From: Flectonema sp. DT1601
Taxonomy: Eukaryota; Euglenozoa; Diplonemea; Diplonemida; Diplonemidae
Reading direction: 5' to 3'
Length of the DNA stretch: 64,000 nucleotides
Assembly: GCA_964019425.1 (NCBI GenBank)
Contig: OZ025864.1
Span: 311,001-375,000 of the forward strand
This document shows positions 40,754 to 49,631 of the stretch, one piece after another (position 1 is the stretch's first letter; each line of letters begins with the position of its first letter). The notes under the pieces are model-generated. The model was not told the DNA's origin. It saw only the letters and a list, made by a program, of their open reading frames with translations, and did not search any database. Made by a program: the position numbers and the translations under genes.

Positions 40754-41662
40754 ATGTCTGCTCGTGCTATGATGTTGGCGTCGATGCTCGCCTTGGGTCT
40801 TGCTGACACGGATGCCAATGGAAGAGCTGAAGGCGGGAATGAGAGCGGGAACGAGAGACACGAAGGAGGTGCGGAGAACGGAAATGAAAGGTACGGGAAT
40901 GAGGGAGCCAACGAGGGGAGAGAAGAAGACAACGACGCGCTGCACAGTCGGTTATTGATCAACGCTGCCTCGTCTGCGGTTGACATGTTCGCGATTTCCA
41001 GGTCATTGGAAACGTTTGCCGTGCAGAATGATAAAGTTGTGCTTAAGATCTACCCGCTCTTCGTGTGTCCGTCGGGAGCTTGTCCGAACGGTGTGTGCCC
41101 TGAAAAGCAAGCTCTGTTGGCTGGTTTGGGGTGCGTGGTGAACACACAAGCCCCTCCTCGTGTTGTGCCTCTTCAAGCCGGTGCTCCTGTTCCTGCTGCT
41201 GCTTCCGGAACATCTGTTTTAGACTTCGTGGTGCACAGCGCGGATCCGAAGTTTGGGGGAGTGGCGATCCAGAGAATTGAGGTGGCGGTGACTCAGAACC
41301 TGTTGGCGAACCAAGGCGTGACGGGATTCAAACGCATCATGGAGGTCGGTGGTGATGTGGAAGGCGGTAACGAGAACCACGAAGGCGGGAGAGGCGAGAA
41401 CAACGAAGGAAGACACGGTGCGGGCGACAGGGATGGAGAAGGCGGTGATGAGGAGGGCGATAAAATGGTTTTGATTGCTGTTTGCAGCATTTCCGCCGTG
41501 GTTGTGATCGCTGTGGTGGTCGCACTCATTTACTTCTGCTGCTGCAGGAAAACAGAGAAAGATTCCGACGAGGACATCGAGTCACAGACCCCTTCCGGAG
41601 TGAGAGCTGAAGTGAAGAACATGGAAGTCATGAATGCCGACGTCAACGGCAATCCTTACTGA
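40754..41662 (+). CDS. Array surface protein, 302-aa type (A1-4)
   Basis: First gene of the incomplete third unit. The frame is fortuitously open upstream to 40514, but the real start is the MSARAMM codon at 40754. The CACACCAACCAG acceptor lies between the two and the start is shared with all other copies. It differs by Val for Ala in the ectodomain helix (RIEVAV) and by Met, Ala and Ala substitutions at the TM (KMVLIAVCS, VIAVVV). These changes are conservative. It has Ala near the C-terminus as in A1-1. Confidence 0.85.
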   Translation: MSARAMMLASMLALGLADTDANGRAEGGNESGNERHEGGAENGNERYGNEGANEGREEDNDALHSRLLINAASSAVDMFAISRSLETFAVQNDKVVLKIYPLFVCPSGACPNGVCPEKQALLAGLGCVVNTQAPPRVVPLQAGAPVPAAASGTSVLDFVVHSADPKFGGVAIQRIEVAVTQNLLANQGVTGFKRIMEVGGDVEGGNENHEGGRGENNEGRHGAGDRDGEGGDEEGDKMVLIAVCSISAVVVIAVVVALIYFCCCRKTEKDSDEDIESQTPSGVRAEVKNMEVMNADVNGNPY

Positions 41663-42069
41663 TGATGGTTGGGTTGGTATGGAAGGCGTGCTTATTAGTG
41701 AAACGGGAAGCTGTAGCGAGCGCAAATACACACACAGTAACCACAAACTCAAGGCACCTTCCTCTTACGAATTTTGTGATTTTTAGATATTTGTTGTTGT
41801 TGTTGTTGTTGTTGTTCTACTGAAACTGGTTGGTCACTTGTCTGTCTGTCCTCCAGACCACCAGTCTAGTGTTGTGGATGCATCCTTTTCATCTGTGAGG
41901 GAGCACTCAACAGAAAAGACAAGTAGTTAATAGTTTTGTGTATTTTGGTAGTAGTGGAGATAACGTTTTCCCGAAAATACTTTTTAGTTTACTGAAGTGA
42001 ATGTAAACAACACCTATCCACCTCTCATAATAATATTATTGTTGCTTTCGATTACTTGAACCGAAATGC

Positions 42070-42519
42070 GTGAATCAGAAATGAATTTTGTGAACAACTT
42101 TCAATTGACAAAGACGATGGTTCAACATGCTGAACTTCGAAAACAATTTTGTCAGTCGGTGTCCTAGTCCCCGTCATGCTTGCCATTCAGCGAATGACTG
42201 GTGTCGACGACCTGTTGGATGAGCTGGGAACCTGATCGATTGTGTCTGGTCAGCTTTTGACTCTCTGACCGGTCAGTCAAAGTTGAACGGGTGCGACGAG
42301 GTCTGGTTCTTGGATCGCTTGACAGGTTGCCGTCGGTTCATTTTGTTGACCGGTTGCGTGTGGCTGGTGGTCGCCCAACTGCATTTTTTATGTACCTTTT
42401 GTCAGTATGTTGCACAACGATGCAGCTTAATGGTAGAGGCGGTGACGTCTCTTTTTCTTCGGGTCGCAGCTTTTCGTTGAGTTGTGGTCTGTCGTCACCG
42501 CCCATTATTTCATCTCTCC
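42070..42519 (+). repeat. Conserved structured spacer element, L type, copy 12
   Basis: Between A1-4 and A3-3; near-identical to copy 1. Confidence 0.7.
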
Positions 42520-42718
42520 TTTTTTTCTTCCTCTCTCTTCCTCTCTCTAATGTGGTCGTTCCCAACTTGCTTCCTCGTATTCTATGTATCGAGGTATTTG
42601 AAGTACTGCACAGGGAACACTAATATTTGACGAGTGTTTTGTTGTTGTTGTTGTTTCTGAAGCTTTTCTTCACACCAAACAGATTCCTCACAAAAAAACA
42701 CAACAACCGAAACTAAAG

Positions 42719-43657
42719 ATGTCTGCTCGTGCTATGATGTTGGCGTCGATGCTCGCCTTGGGTCTTGCTGACACGGATGCCAATGGAAGAGCTGAAGGCG
42801 GGAATGAGAGCGGGAACGAGAGATACGAAGGAGGTGCGGAGAACGGAAATGAAAGGTACGGGAATGAGGGGACCAACGAGGGGAGAGAAGAAGACAACGA
42901 CGCGCTGCACAGTCGGTTATTGATCAACGCTGCCTCGTCTGCGGTTGACATGTTCGCGATTTCCAGGTCATTGGAAACGTTTGCCGTGCAGAATGATAAA
43001 GTTGTGCTTAAGATCTACCCGCTCTTCGTGTGTCCGTCGGGAGCTTGTCCGAACGGTGTGTGTCCTGAAAAGCAAGCTCTGTTGGCTGGTTTGGGGTGCG
43101 TGGTGAACACACAAGCCCCTCCTCGTGTTGTGCCTCTTCAAGCCGGTGCTCCTGTTCCTGCTGCTGCTTCCGGAACATCTGTTTTAGACTTCGTGGTGCA
43201 CAGCGCGGATCCGAAGTTTGGGGGAGTGGCGATCCAGAGAATTGAGGCGGCGGTGACTCAGAACCTGTTGGCGAACCAAGGCGTGACGGGATTCAAACGC
43301 ATCATGGAGGTCGGTGGTGATGTGGAAGGCGGTAACGAGAACCACGAAGGAGGTGAAGGTGGAAACGAAGGACGCCGTGAAGGTGAGAACAACGAAGGAA
43401 GACACGGTGCAGGCGACAAGGACGGAGAAGGCGGTGATGAGAAGGACGAGAACACGATCTTGATTGTTGTTTGCAGTGTTTCAGCTGTCGTTGTGACCTC
43501 TGTGGTGGCTGCTCTCATTTACTACTTCCGCTGCCGAGAAGTGAGAGAAAAGAAAGCAGCGTCCCTGACGACTTCAGAAATCAGAGTCGAGGCCAAGAAC
43601 ATGGAAGTGATGAATGCTCTGCCGCCTCCGGAAGTATCAAACATTCCACCGCAGTAA
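42719..43657 (+). CDS. Array surface protein, 312-aa type (A3-3)
   Basis: Last large gene of the array. It carries Tyr and Thr variants in the acidic stretch (NERYEG, NEGTNEG), as seen separately in other copies, and GGNENHEG in the linker as in A1/A2 rather than SGTENHEG of A3-1 and A3-2. This mosaic pattern fits exchange between paralogues. Confidence 0.85.
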   Translation: MSARAMMLASMLALGLADTDANGRAEGGNESGNERYEGGAENGNERYGNEGTNEGREEDNDALHSRLLINAASSAVDMFAISRSLETFAVQNDKVVLKIYPLFVCPSGACPNGVCPEKQALLAGLGCVVNTQAPPRVVPLQAGAPVPAAASGTSVLDFVVHSADPKFGGVAIQRIEAAVTQNLLANQGVTGFKRIMEVGGDVEGGNENHEGGEGGNEGRREGENNEGRHGAGDKDGEGGDEKDENTILIVVCSVSAVVVTSVVAALIYYFRCREVREKKAASLTTSEIRVEAKNMEVMNALPPPEVSNIPPQ

Positions 43658-43776
43658 TGATTTCCCAATGAGAGTTGTTGAGAGTAGTTTTCTTAGTTTA
43701 TACACATGTGCTATCCACCTTTTTTTGGTTGCTTCCGACAATTGGGAAGTAACGGATTGCGAATGAAGTGAAAGGC

Positions 43777-44188
43777 GTGAATCAGAAGAGAATTTTGTGA
43801 ATAAGAATTTAGTTGTTAACCAGCACAAAGTTTCGATTTCCTCCCCCGATTTTTCTAATTATCAACTACCACACCTACTGCTCTTAGCAGTCTGGTAGTC
43901 CCGTCATGCTTTCCATTCAGCGAGTGACCGATCAGCTTCTTGTGATTCGATTTGAGAACTTTGAATTGATTATGTCGAATCAGCTTTTCGACGACCGGTC
44001 AGTCGTTAGTTGATCAGATATAACCAGGACTGGTTCTTTGATTGTCTGACAGGTTGTTGTTCTTTCATTATTGTTGACGCGGTTGGCTGTCGCAAGACTA
44101 CGATTTATTATACTTTGCTTTGCAAGAAACAACTTATTTTGTAGAGGCGGTGACGTGTTCCGTCGCAGCCCTTATTTTTCATCTCTCC
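43777..44188 (+). repeat. Conserved structured spacer element, S type, copy 13
   Basis: S type as in copies 5 and 9, but followed by the carboxylesterase gene instead of an 87-aa gene. Similarity to those spacers continues to about 44288 (GTGAAGTCAAA, CACTGCGGGTTTC) and then stops. Confidence 0.6.
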
Positions 44189-44339
44189 TTTTTCTTCCCT
44201 CTCCGACATGCTTTCTGATGCTGTCTAGTTTATACTTCGCTATACTCGAACACTATCGAGTGAAGTCAAAGAAACACTGCGGGTTTCTGTTTTAGTGTGG
44301 TAGTCAAAGTCGTTCTACTCAGGAGAAAAAAAAAAAAAG

Positions 44340-46099
44340 ATGAATATCAGGCAAGCAGTGTTTGTATTGCTTCCATGTGTTGTTCAGTCGATAGCCCCAG
44401 TTGTGAATATAAAGGGACTGGGTAAGGTGTCTGGAAAAACAGAAATAATAAATAACTTCGTAGTTGATGAATTCCTAGGAATTGAGTACGCTACTGCTAA
44501 GAGATGGTCTGCACCTGAGAGTATCCCGGGATGGGGAAATGAGACGAAGAAAGCTCACAGATTTGGTAAAGTGTGTCCAGGTGCTGGATGTATGGATCTG
44601 CCTGAGTCTGAAGATTGTTTATTTTTGAATGTTTTTAGAGCTACGTCACTACCATCGAGGAAGGATAAATATCCAGTCATGGTATGGATCCATGGAGGTG
44701 GCTACAACACCGGATGTTCTAATGGTTATCATGGAGACAGATTAGTATCTCGTGCTCAGGGGAATGTCATAGTTGTGACTCTTAATTACAGATTGAATGT
44801 GTTTGGATTTCTAGGTGGAGATGATCTAAGAAAACTATCACCTATCAACTCAACTGGTAATTATGGTTTCTTAGATCAACAAAAAGCACTTCAATGGGTT
44901 AAAAATCACATTTCTAATTTCGGAGGAGACCCTGACGACATAATGATCTTCGGTGAATCTGCAGGAGCGGGTTCAGTAACAGCTCACTTAGTCAATCCTA
45001 ACTCACACGGAATGTTCACAAAGGCCATTGCTGAATCGGGTCTTGGTAGTGATTGGAATAGTTGTCCTATGCACCAAGCTGAAACTGACTTTCAGCATCT
45101 CTTAAACGTCACTAACTGTGTTTCAAACTCCGTAGATTGTCTGTTGAAACTCGACACTGCTGCTCTGTCTGCTTCAATCGTACCGTGGAGGCAGCCCCTT
45201 AGTGCATTCGATATTCTGGTATGAAATATTTCTCCCATCTCGAAGTCATGTTAACACCCTTTTTACTTGAAAAGCTTTATTTCCCTTTTTTTGCACACAA
45301 ACAAAAAAATGTGTATTAAAAGAAAAAAAGAAAAAAAAAAAAACAACAACAACAGATTTGGGGACCTGTTGAAGACAACGTGGTATTTAAAAAACCAATT
45401 TGGCAATCATTACGCGATGGAGAACACGTTCAGAGTGTCGATATACTCACTGGAACAAACAGAGATGAGGGTGCGTTCTTTGAAGTTTTTAAAAATGAGT
45501 CGATGACTGAAACCGTATTTAATGAATTGGCAGGTCAAATGCTAAACGAAACGGAAGTTGGAAAATTAAAATCCTTATACTCACCTGAAGTATACAACTA
45601 TCCTGTTGGTTGGGAACAGAGTAATAAATCAGTCTGGTGGTGGATGTTCATGAGATCGTTTACCGATAAATCTTTTACATGTCCACATAGAAGGTCTAGC
45701 AGATGGCTAATTAATAAAAATCAAAATTTTTATTCATATGAATTTGTTCATGCGACACAAACAGCAACCATCTGTCCGGGTACTGGACCTGGGTCATTAA
45801 CAGTTCCGCATGCTTCAGAGTTGTTTTATGTTTTTGATTGTGCGAAAATGCCTTTAGAGATCAACTGTAAGTTTGACAATGAGGCTGAAAACGAACTCGC
45901 ACATGACTTCGGTGGGTTCTGGACAAATTTTGCCAGGACTGGATCTCCTTCTGCAATCTGGCCGCGTTACAATATTACAACAGATTCTCATTTTGTTCTT
46001 GACATTGCCACGAAGTATAATGGAACTGGTTTTCACGTTGTTGAAAACTTCCGTACTCCGCAATGCGACTTTTGGGATGGTATACTTATGAATCCCTGA
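44340..46099 (+). CDS. Secreted type-B carboxylesterase, two exons
   Basis: Alpha/beta hydrolase of the carboxylesterase/cholinesterase family, hydrolysing ester bonds, probably outside the cell or in the endomembrane system. Exons are 44340-45218 and 45356-46099, giving 540 residues, close to the family norm. The joined frame reads AFDIL-IWGPVEDN. It has an N-terminal signal sequence (MNIRQAVFVLLPCVVQS), the family signature EDCLFLNV, the oxyanion-hole HGGGY, nucleophile Ser207 in GESAG, Glu331 in TNRDEG and His445 in VPHASELFYVF. All three catalytic residues are present, and the last two are in exon 2, so exon 1 alone would be inactive. The start follows a TTCTACTCAG acceptor. It sits at the 3' edge of the surface-protein array. 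Confidence 0.9.
45219..45355 (+). other. GT-AG cis intron in the carboxylesterase gene
   Basis: 137 bases, donor CTG|GTATGA and acceptor CAACAACAG|ATTTGG, phase 0. An in-frame TGA occurs at its fifth base, so reading through would end the protein before two catalytic residues. A T/C-rich stretch lies mid-intron and an A-rich run near the 3' end. Alternatively the AG could serve a separate trans-spliced transcript. Confidence 0.8.
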
Positions 46100-46945
46100 G
46101 TGTGTGTTGGATTTTATCCCCCTTTTTTTTTTTTTTTTTTTCTTCCACAAATTGATAAAAAAAAAAAAACTTTTTCAAGTCATTCTCTTGGTTGGACAAC
46201 AATACGGAAATCTCTATTTTTTTCGCATCTACACGTTGTATTACACCCTCTCAATAATAATTCATAGAAGACATCTGTTGTGAGTTTAGTAATGTTCACA
46301 GTTTGGAAGGCAGGCTATCGTTTTATCACAAGAAGGTGACAACTATTCGGCCCTGACGTACTCTCGTTGAATGGTGGCTTTAGCAGCTATTCTTATGATT
46401 GTAACTTATTCCCCATGCGACAGGATTCTGCCTGCGACTCAACTATCTTTTTGTGTTATTTATTTGTGTGGTAATTGAAATTTTCTGTTTATGGTCAGTT
46501 CCTACGGTTGGTCCCCTACCCACTTCTTGTGGGTGGGGGACACTACCCGGATGTGACTTTGATGCAGGGGTCTTTGTAAGGTATCAGTGAGTCCGGTTTT
46601 GTGTGGGTAAGAATTCTGTGGCATCCCCCCCCAATTTTCTTTTCTTTCCAAATCTTTTTCATCGTCCTTTTTCGTTTTTTTTTTAAAAAATGAAAACAAA
46701 ACTAATCAGTTGTTTACTCTTGATTAGTTTTGTCTACTGCACCCGAACGAAAAGAAACAGCCAAGCTGTAATGTTTCTTAATAGTGTTGCTCTTTATTAA
46801 TAATTTTCTTCTTACAGAGTCGTCATTGCATTGCGTGACTGGGATGGTCCAGCAAAGTTAGTTTTTCTTTTTTTTTTTTTAAAAACATCCCTAAATTATC
46901 AGGCAAAATAAAATATCAACAAAAAAAAAAAAAAAAAAAAAAAAT
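46100..46945. other. Spacer with two strong hairpins and part of a dispersed repeat
   Basis: 46511-46541 forms a 13-bp stem (GTCCCCTACCCAC with GTGGGTGGGGGAC, one T-G pair, loop TTCTT). 46696-46733 is a perfect 13-bp inverted repeat (ACAAAACTAATCA/TGATTAGTTTTGT, 12-base loop). 46491-46524 recurs at 60413-60446. The spacer ends with a T tract, a TTATCAG acceptor (46902) and a 24-base A run just before the next ATG. Confidence 0.7.
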
Positions 46946-47812
46946 ATGGCTGGTGTAACTAAAATACCAAAACATTTAAAATTAGGAGCCGGGGTGACTC
47001 TTGGAGCCGTATTGGGGTTGCATTGGATTGTTGATGGCGGGCTACCAATTTCTAAAGCATCTCTTATTATAGATGAAGATAGAAAAGTTATTCAAGTACC
47101 AGTCTGGATTACTGCAGACTTTCTGTGTCCATGGGCTTTCTTAGCGAGAAAGAGCTTAGCTTTGGCACAGAAAGACTTTCCTAATGTTGAACTTATCATA
47201 AAGTGGAATCCAATGATATTATATTCAAACCTTCCATTGGTTGGTAATATTCCGATGGCCCAGTGGGCGTGTTCAACAGAAACTCTTGGAGAACAAAGAT
47301 GGAATTTATTAAAAGATCCGAATGGAGGACTCATAAATAAAGGAAAATTCTTAGGTGCGAACATCCGTCTATCAGATCAACAATTAGTTGGAAATTCTTT
47401 GAATGCGCATAAAGTTTCGTTTCGAGCATTGCAGTTGTTGGGACCAGAACTTCAGGACAAACTAGTTATGGCACTCTATTCAGAGTTTTGGGAAGGTCAA
47501 GGTGAGATTTCATCCCCGTGGAATATCTTAAAGGTAATCCAGCGAGAGAAGATTCCCCTCGACATTCAAGAGACTATGGAATACCTAAACTCAGATAGTG
47601 ACAACCGAGTCGTGAAACAGATTGCTCTCCAATCGAGAGATTCTGGAATCGTTGCAGGTAGTCCTCAAATGAATTTCGGATGCCGACAAGAACCCATTGT
47701 TGGAATATCACGTCCTCAGGACTACTCTCGTATCCTTGAAGAGTATCAACAATATTTATATCAGGAATTAAACAAGAGGGGAATCGAACCAACCAACGTA
47801 ATGAGAGCATAA
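46946..47812 (+). CDS. FrnE/DsbA-like thioredoxin-fold oxidoreductase
   Basis: The 288-residue product belongs to the DsbA/2-hydroxychromene-2-carboxylate isomerase group, nearest to FrnE-type proteins. The beta-strand and active-site region is VWITADFLCPWAFLARK, where the usual CPWC has become CPWA, so only one active-site Cys remains. NSLNAHKVSFRAL and LYSEFWEGQGEISSPWNIL match the helical insertion, and GSPQMNFG lies where the family has its cis-Pro loop. An N-terminal hydrophobic stretch (LGAGVTLGAVLGLHWIVDGG) suggests membrane or organelle targeting. Loss of the second Cys argues against a classic dithiol oxidase; a glutathione-linked or monothiol function is possible. The start follows a 24-base A run. 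Confidence 0.75.
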   Translation: MAGVTKIPKHLKLGAGVTLGAVLGLHWIVDGGLPISKASLIIDEDRKVIQVPVWITADFLCPWAFLARKSLALAQKDFPNVELIIKWNPMILYSNLPLVGNIPMAQWACSTETLGEQRWNLLKDPNGGLINKGKFLGANIRLSDQQLVGNSLNAHKVSFRALQLLGPELQDKLVMALYSEFWEGQGEISSPWNILKVIQREKIPLDIQETMEYLNSDSDNRVVKQIALQSRDSGIVAGSPQMNFGCRQEPIVGISRPQDYSRILEEYQQYLYQELNKRGIEPTNVMRA

Positions 47813-48131
47813 ACCAACATGCGTTTTACGGAAAGCTAGTTCAATATTATTTATAATGCTATAGTCTACAGTACGATCGTAGGTGTGGAATTGAGAGTGG
47901 TATCCCTTTGTGGATATATCATCTGGTCTAACTGATGAGTTCACAGTTTAAATTTATAATACAATTTTATAATACTATTCTACTGTACAGGTCGTGGGGG
48001 AGGTCAAGTCTGATTCGTTAGTTCAAGTGTTTTTATTTGTAAGAAAAAAAAAAAAAAAAAAAAAAAAGGAGAAATAATTTTTTTTTTAATGTCGTCAGAT
48101 CTCATTTTGAAAAAAAAAAAAAAAAAAAAAT
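47813..48131. other. Spacer with acceptor and A-rich leader
   Basis: Contains TTCTACTGTACAG (about 47990) as a likely acceptor. An A-rich leader follows, with runs of over 20 A up to the ATG. Confidence 0.5.
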
Positions 48132-49631
48132 ATGACAACAGCAGGACAGCCAATCGCAGCGGATAATCCGTACACTGCTCCTCCAGGTCCAGTTCATGTG
48201 CCGGGACCATTACCGCCTGGGACATCAACGTCAGGATATCCTCCTCCTCCTGTTGGGGCTCCGGTTTCTGTGATGTCTCCGACAGTAGTACCTCAGTCAG
48301 CGATGTCGAATGGAATGCCACCAACGGTGGTTGCTAATACTTACGGGTCACCCAGCACTGTTGCTTCGTACCCTCCGTCAATAACTTCGGTTGGGGCTCC
48401 ATGTTCTCCAATGGGTATCGTTACTCCTATGAGCGTAGGTGTAGGTCCTCCTCTTACTAAAATGCAACGACTTGAAAATGTACTTTCTGAGTTTGAAATT
48501 ACCATAGCAAGTGCTAGCGATCTTGTCCTGTTGGAAGATTACGAAATCGTTTTTGTAGCTGACGACTCTGGATCTATGAGCATATCAAGTATCCCTGTGT
48601 CTGAAAGAAAATTAGGTCAACCAAATCCAAGTCGTTGGGATGAATTAAAGAACACGATGTATCAAATAATAGACTTGGCATGTTGTTTTGACGAGGACGG
48701 CGTCGACGTTTATTTCTTAAACAGACCTCACGTTAAAGGAATTCATTCAAGAGATGATCCTCAGCTTATGGCTGCTTTGCAACCAAAGCCACAAGGTACT
48801 ACGCCATTGACAGAAACATTATTGGAAGTTATGCAAGATTATAATGATAAAGAGAGACCTGTGTTAGTTATAATTGCTACTGATGGTGAACCTAACGGAG
48901 GACCAGGACCGTTTGTGTCTGTTATTACAAAGGCGATTACAACGCTACCAACACCATTCAAATTTCAGATAATGGCCTGCACTGATGATGATGATCAAAT
49001 TGGTTGGTTAAATACTTTTGATGATCTCCTCGATGAAGTTGATGTCACCGACGACTACATTTCTGAACGAAGAGAGGTACTAGCTGCCGGAAGATGTACT
49101 CAATTCAAAAGATCTGATTGGGTAATAAAGGCACTTTTGGGACCAATTTCGAGGAAGTTTGACGCCTGGGATGAACCCCTTCCACAAGTAACTCACAGCG
49201 CTCCAGTAGTCGTTCGTATAACTCCTCAACACGTAGCTGCTCCATCGAAACCTTCGGTCATGGCTATGCCAGCTGCATCTGTGGGATTCGCACCGAAATC
49301 TGGATTTTTAGAAAAATTTTCTTGTGGAAATAAATTTTCAATTGTGAAGAATTGGAAGCAAAGATTCATAAGACATACTCGAGATGGGCTTTCTTATTAT
49401 AAAAGTGATCGTGATGCAACTCCTCAAGGTACCATTCCATATAATGCTACGGTTAAGTTATTTGTAAATTGTGATTCTTCGATTCACCCCAACGCTGTTT
49501 ACGATTCTCGATTTCACTATTTTGCTCTTCAATTTGGAATCGGAAAACTTTTACTTTTGCGAGCCAGGTCAGCCTCTGATAAGGATATTTGGTGTCGAGC
49601 AATTCTACAGTGCGTCTCTCGGGGAAATTAA
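48132..49631 (+). CDS. vWA domain and PH domain protein
   Basis: The 499-residue cytosolic protein has a Pro/Gly/Thr/Ser/Val-rich N-terminus (about 1-115) and a von Willebrand factor A domain (about 135-330). The vWA domain has a metal-binding DDSGSMS motif, GTTPL, and IIATDGEPNGG. It ends in a conserved segment, RREVLAAGRCTQFKRSDWV followed by IKALLGPISRKFDAWDE. A C-terminal PH domain (about 390-498) has FLEKFS, NWKQRFIRH, LSYYKSDRDATPQGTIP and a late Trp (DKDIWCRAIL). vWA gives metal-dependent protein binding and PH suggests phosphoinositide membranes, so a membrane scaffold is likely. It shares its vWA core with the protein at 61938. The N-terminal ATG follows a long A run. Confidence 0.85.
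   Translation: MTTAGQPIAADNPYTAPPGPVHVPGPLPPGTSTSGYPPPPVGAPVSVMSPTVVPQSAMSNGMPPTVVANTYGSPSTVASYPPSITSVGAPCSPMGIVTPMSVGVGPPLTKMQRLENVLSEFEITIASASDLVLLEDYEIVFVADDSGSMSISSIPVSERKLGQPNPSRWDELKNTMYQIIDLACCFDEDGVDVYFLNRPHVKGIHSRDDPQLMAALQPKPQGTTPLTETLLEVMQDYNDKERPVLVIIATDGEPNGGPGPFVSVITKAITTLPTPFKFQIMACTDDDDQIGWLNTFDDLLDEVDVTDDYISERREVLAAGRCTQFKRSDWVIKALLGPISRKFDAWDEPLPQVTHSAPVVVRITPQHVAAPSKPSVMAMPAASVGFAPKSGFLEKFSCGNKFSIVKNWKQRFIRHTRDGLSYYKSDRDATPQGTIPYNATVKLFVNCDSSIHPNAVYDSRFHYFALQFGIGKLLLLRARSASDKDIWCRAILQCVSRGN

Larger units (their letters stand above)
28620..44288 (+). repeat. 6.0-kb tandem segment, about 2.6 copies
   Basis: Units begin at the shared GGGAACACTAA at about 28620, 34640 and 40649. 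Each holds A1, A3, an 87-aa gene and a 114-aa gene with their spacers. The third unit stops within the spacer that would precede the third 87-aa gene; similarity ends near 44288, where the carboxylesterase begins. Unit-to-unit identity is very high in coding and non-coding DNA, implying recent segmental duplication or ongoing homogenisation. Confidence 0.9.

Noticed and set aside
23704-43405. Reverse-strand frames opposite each array gene (Ser/Pro/Phe-rich)
   Set aside because: Antisense shadows of the Glu/Gly/Asn-rich coding segments.
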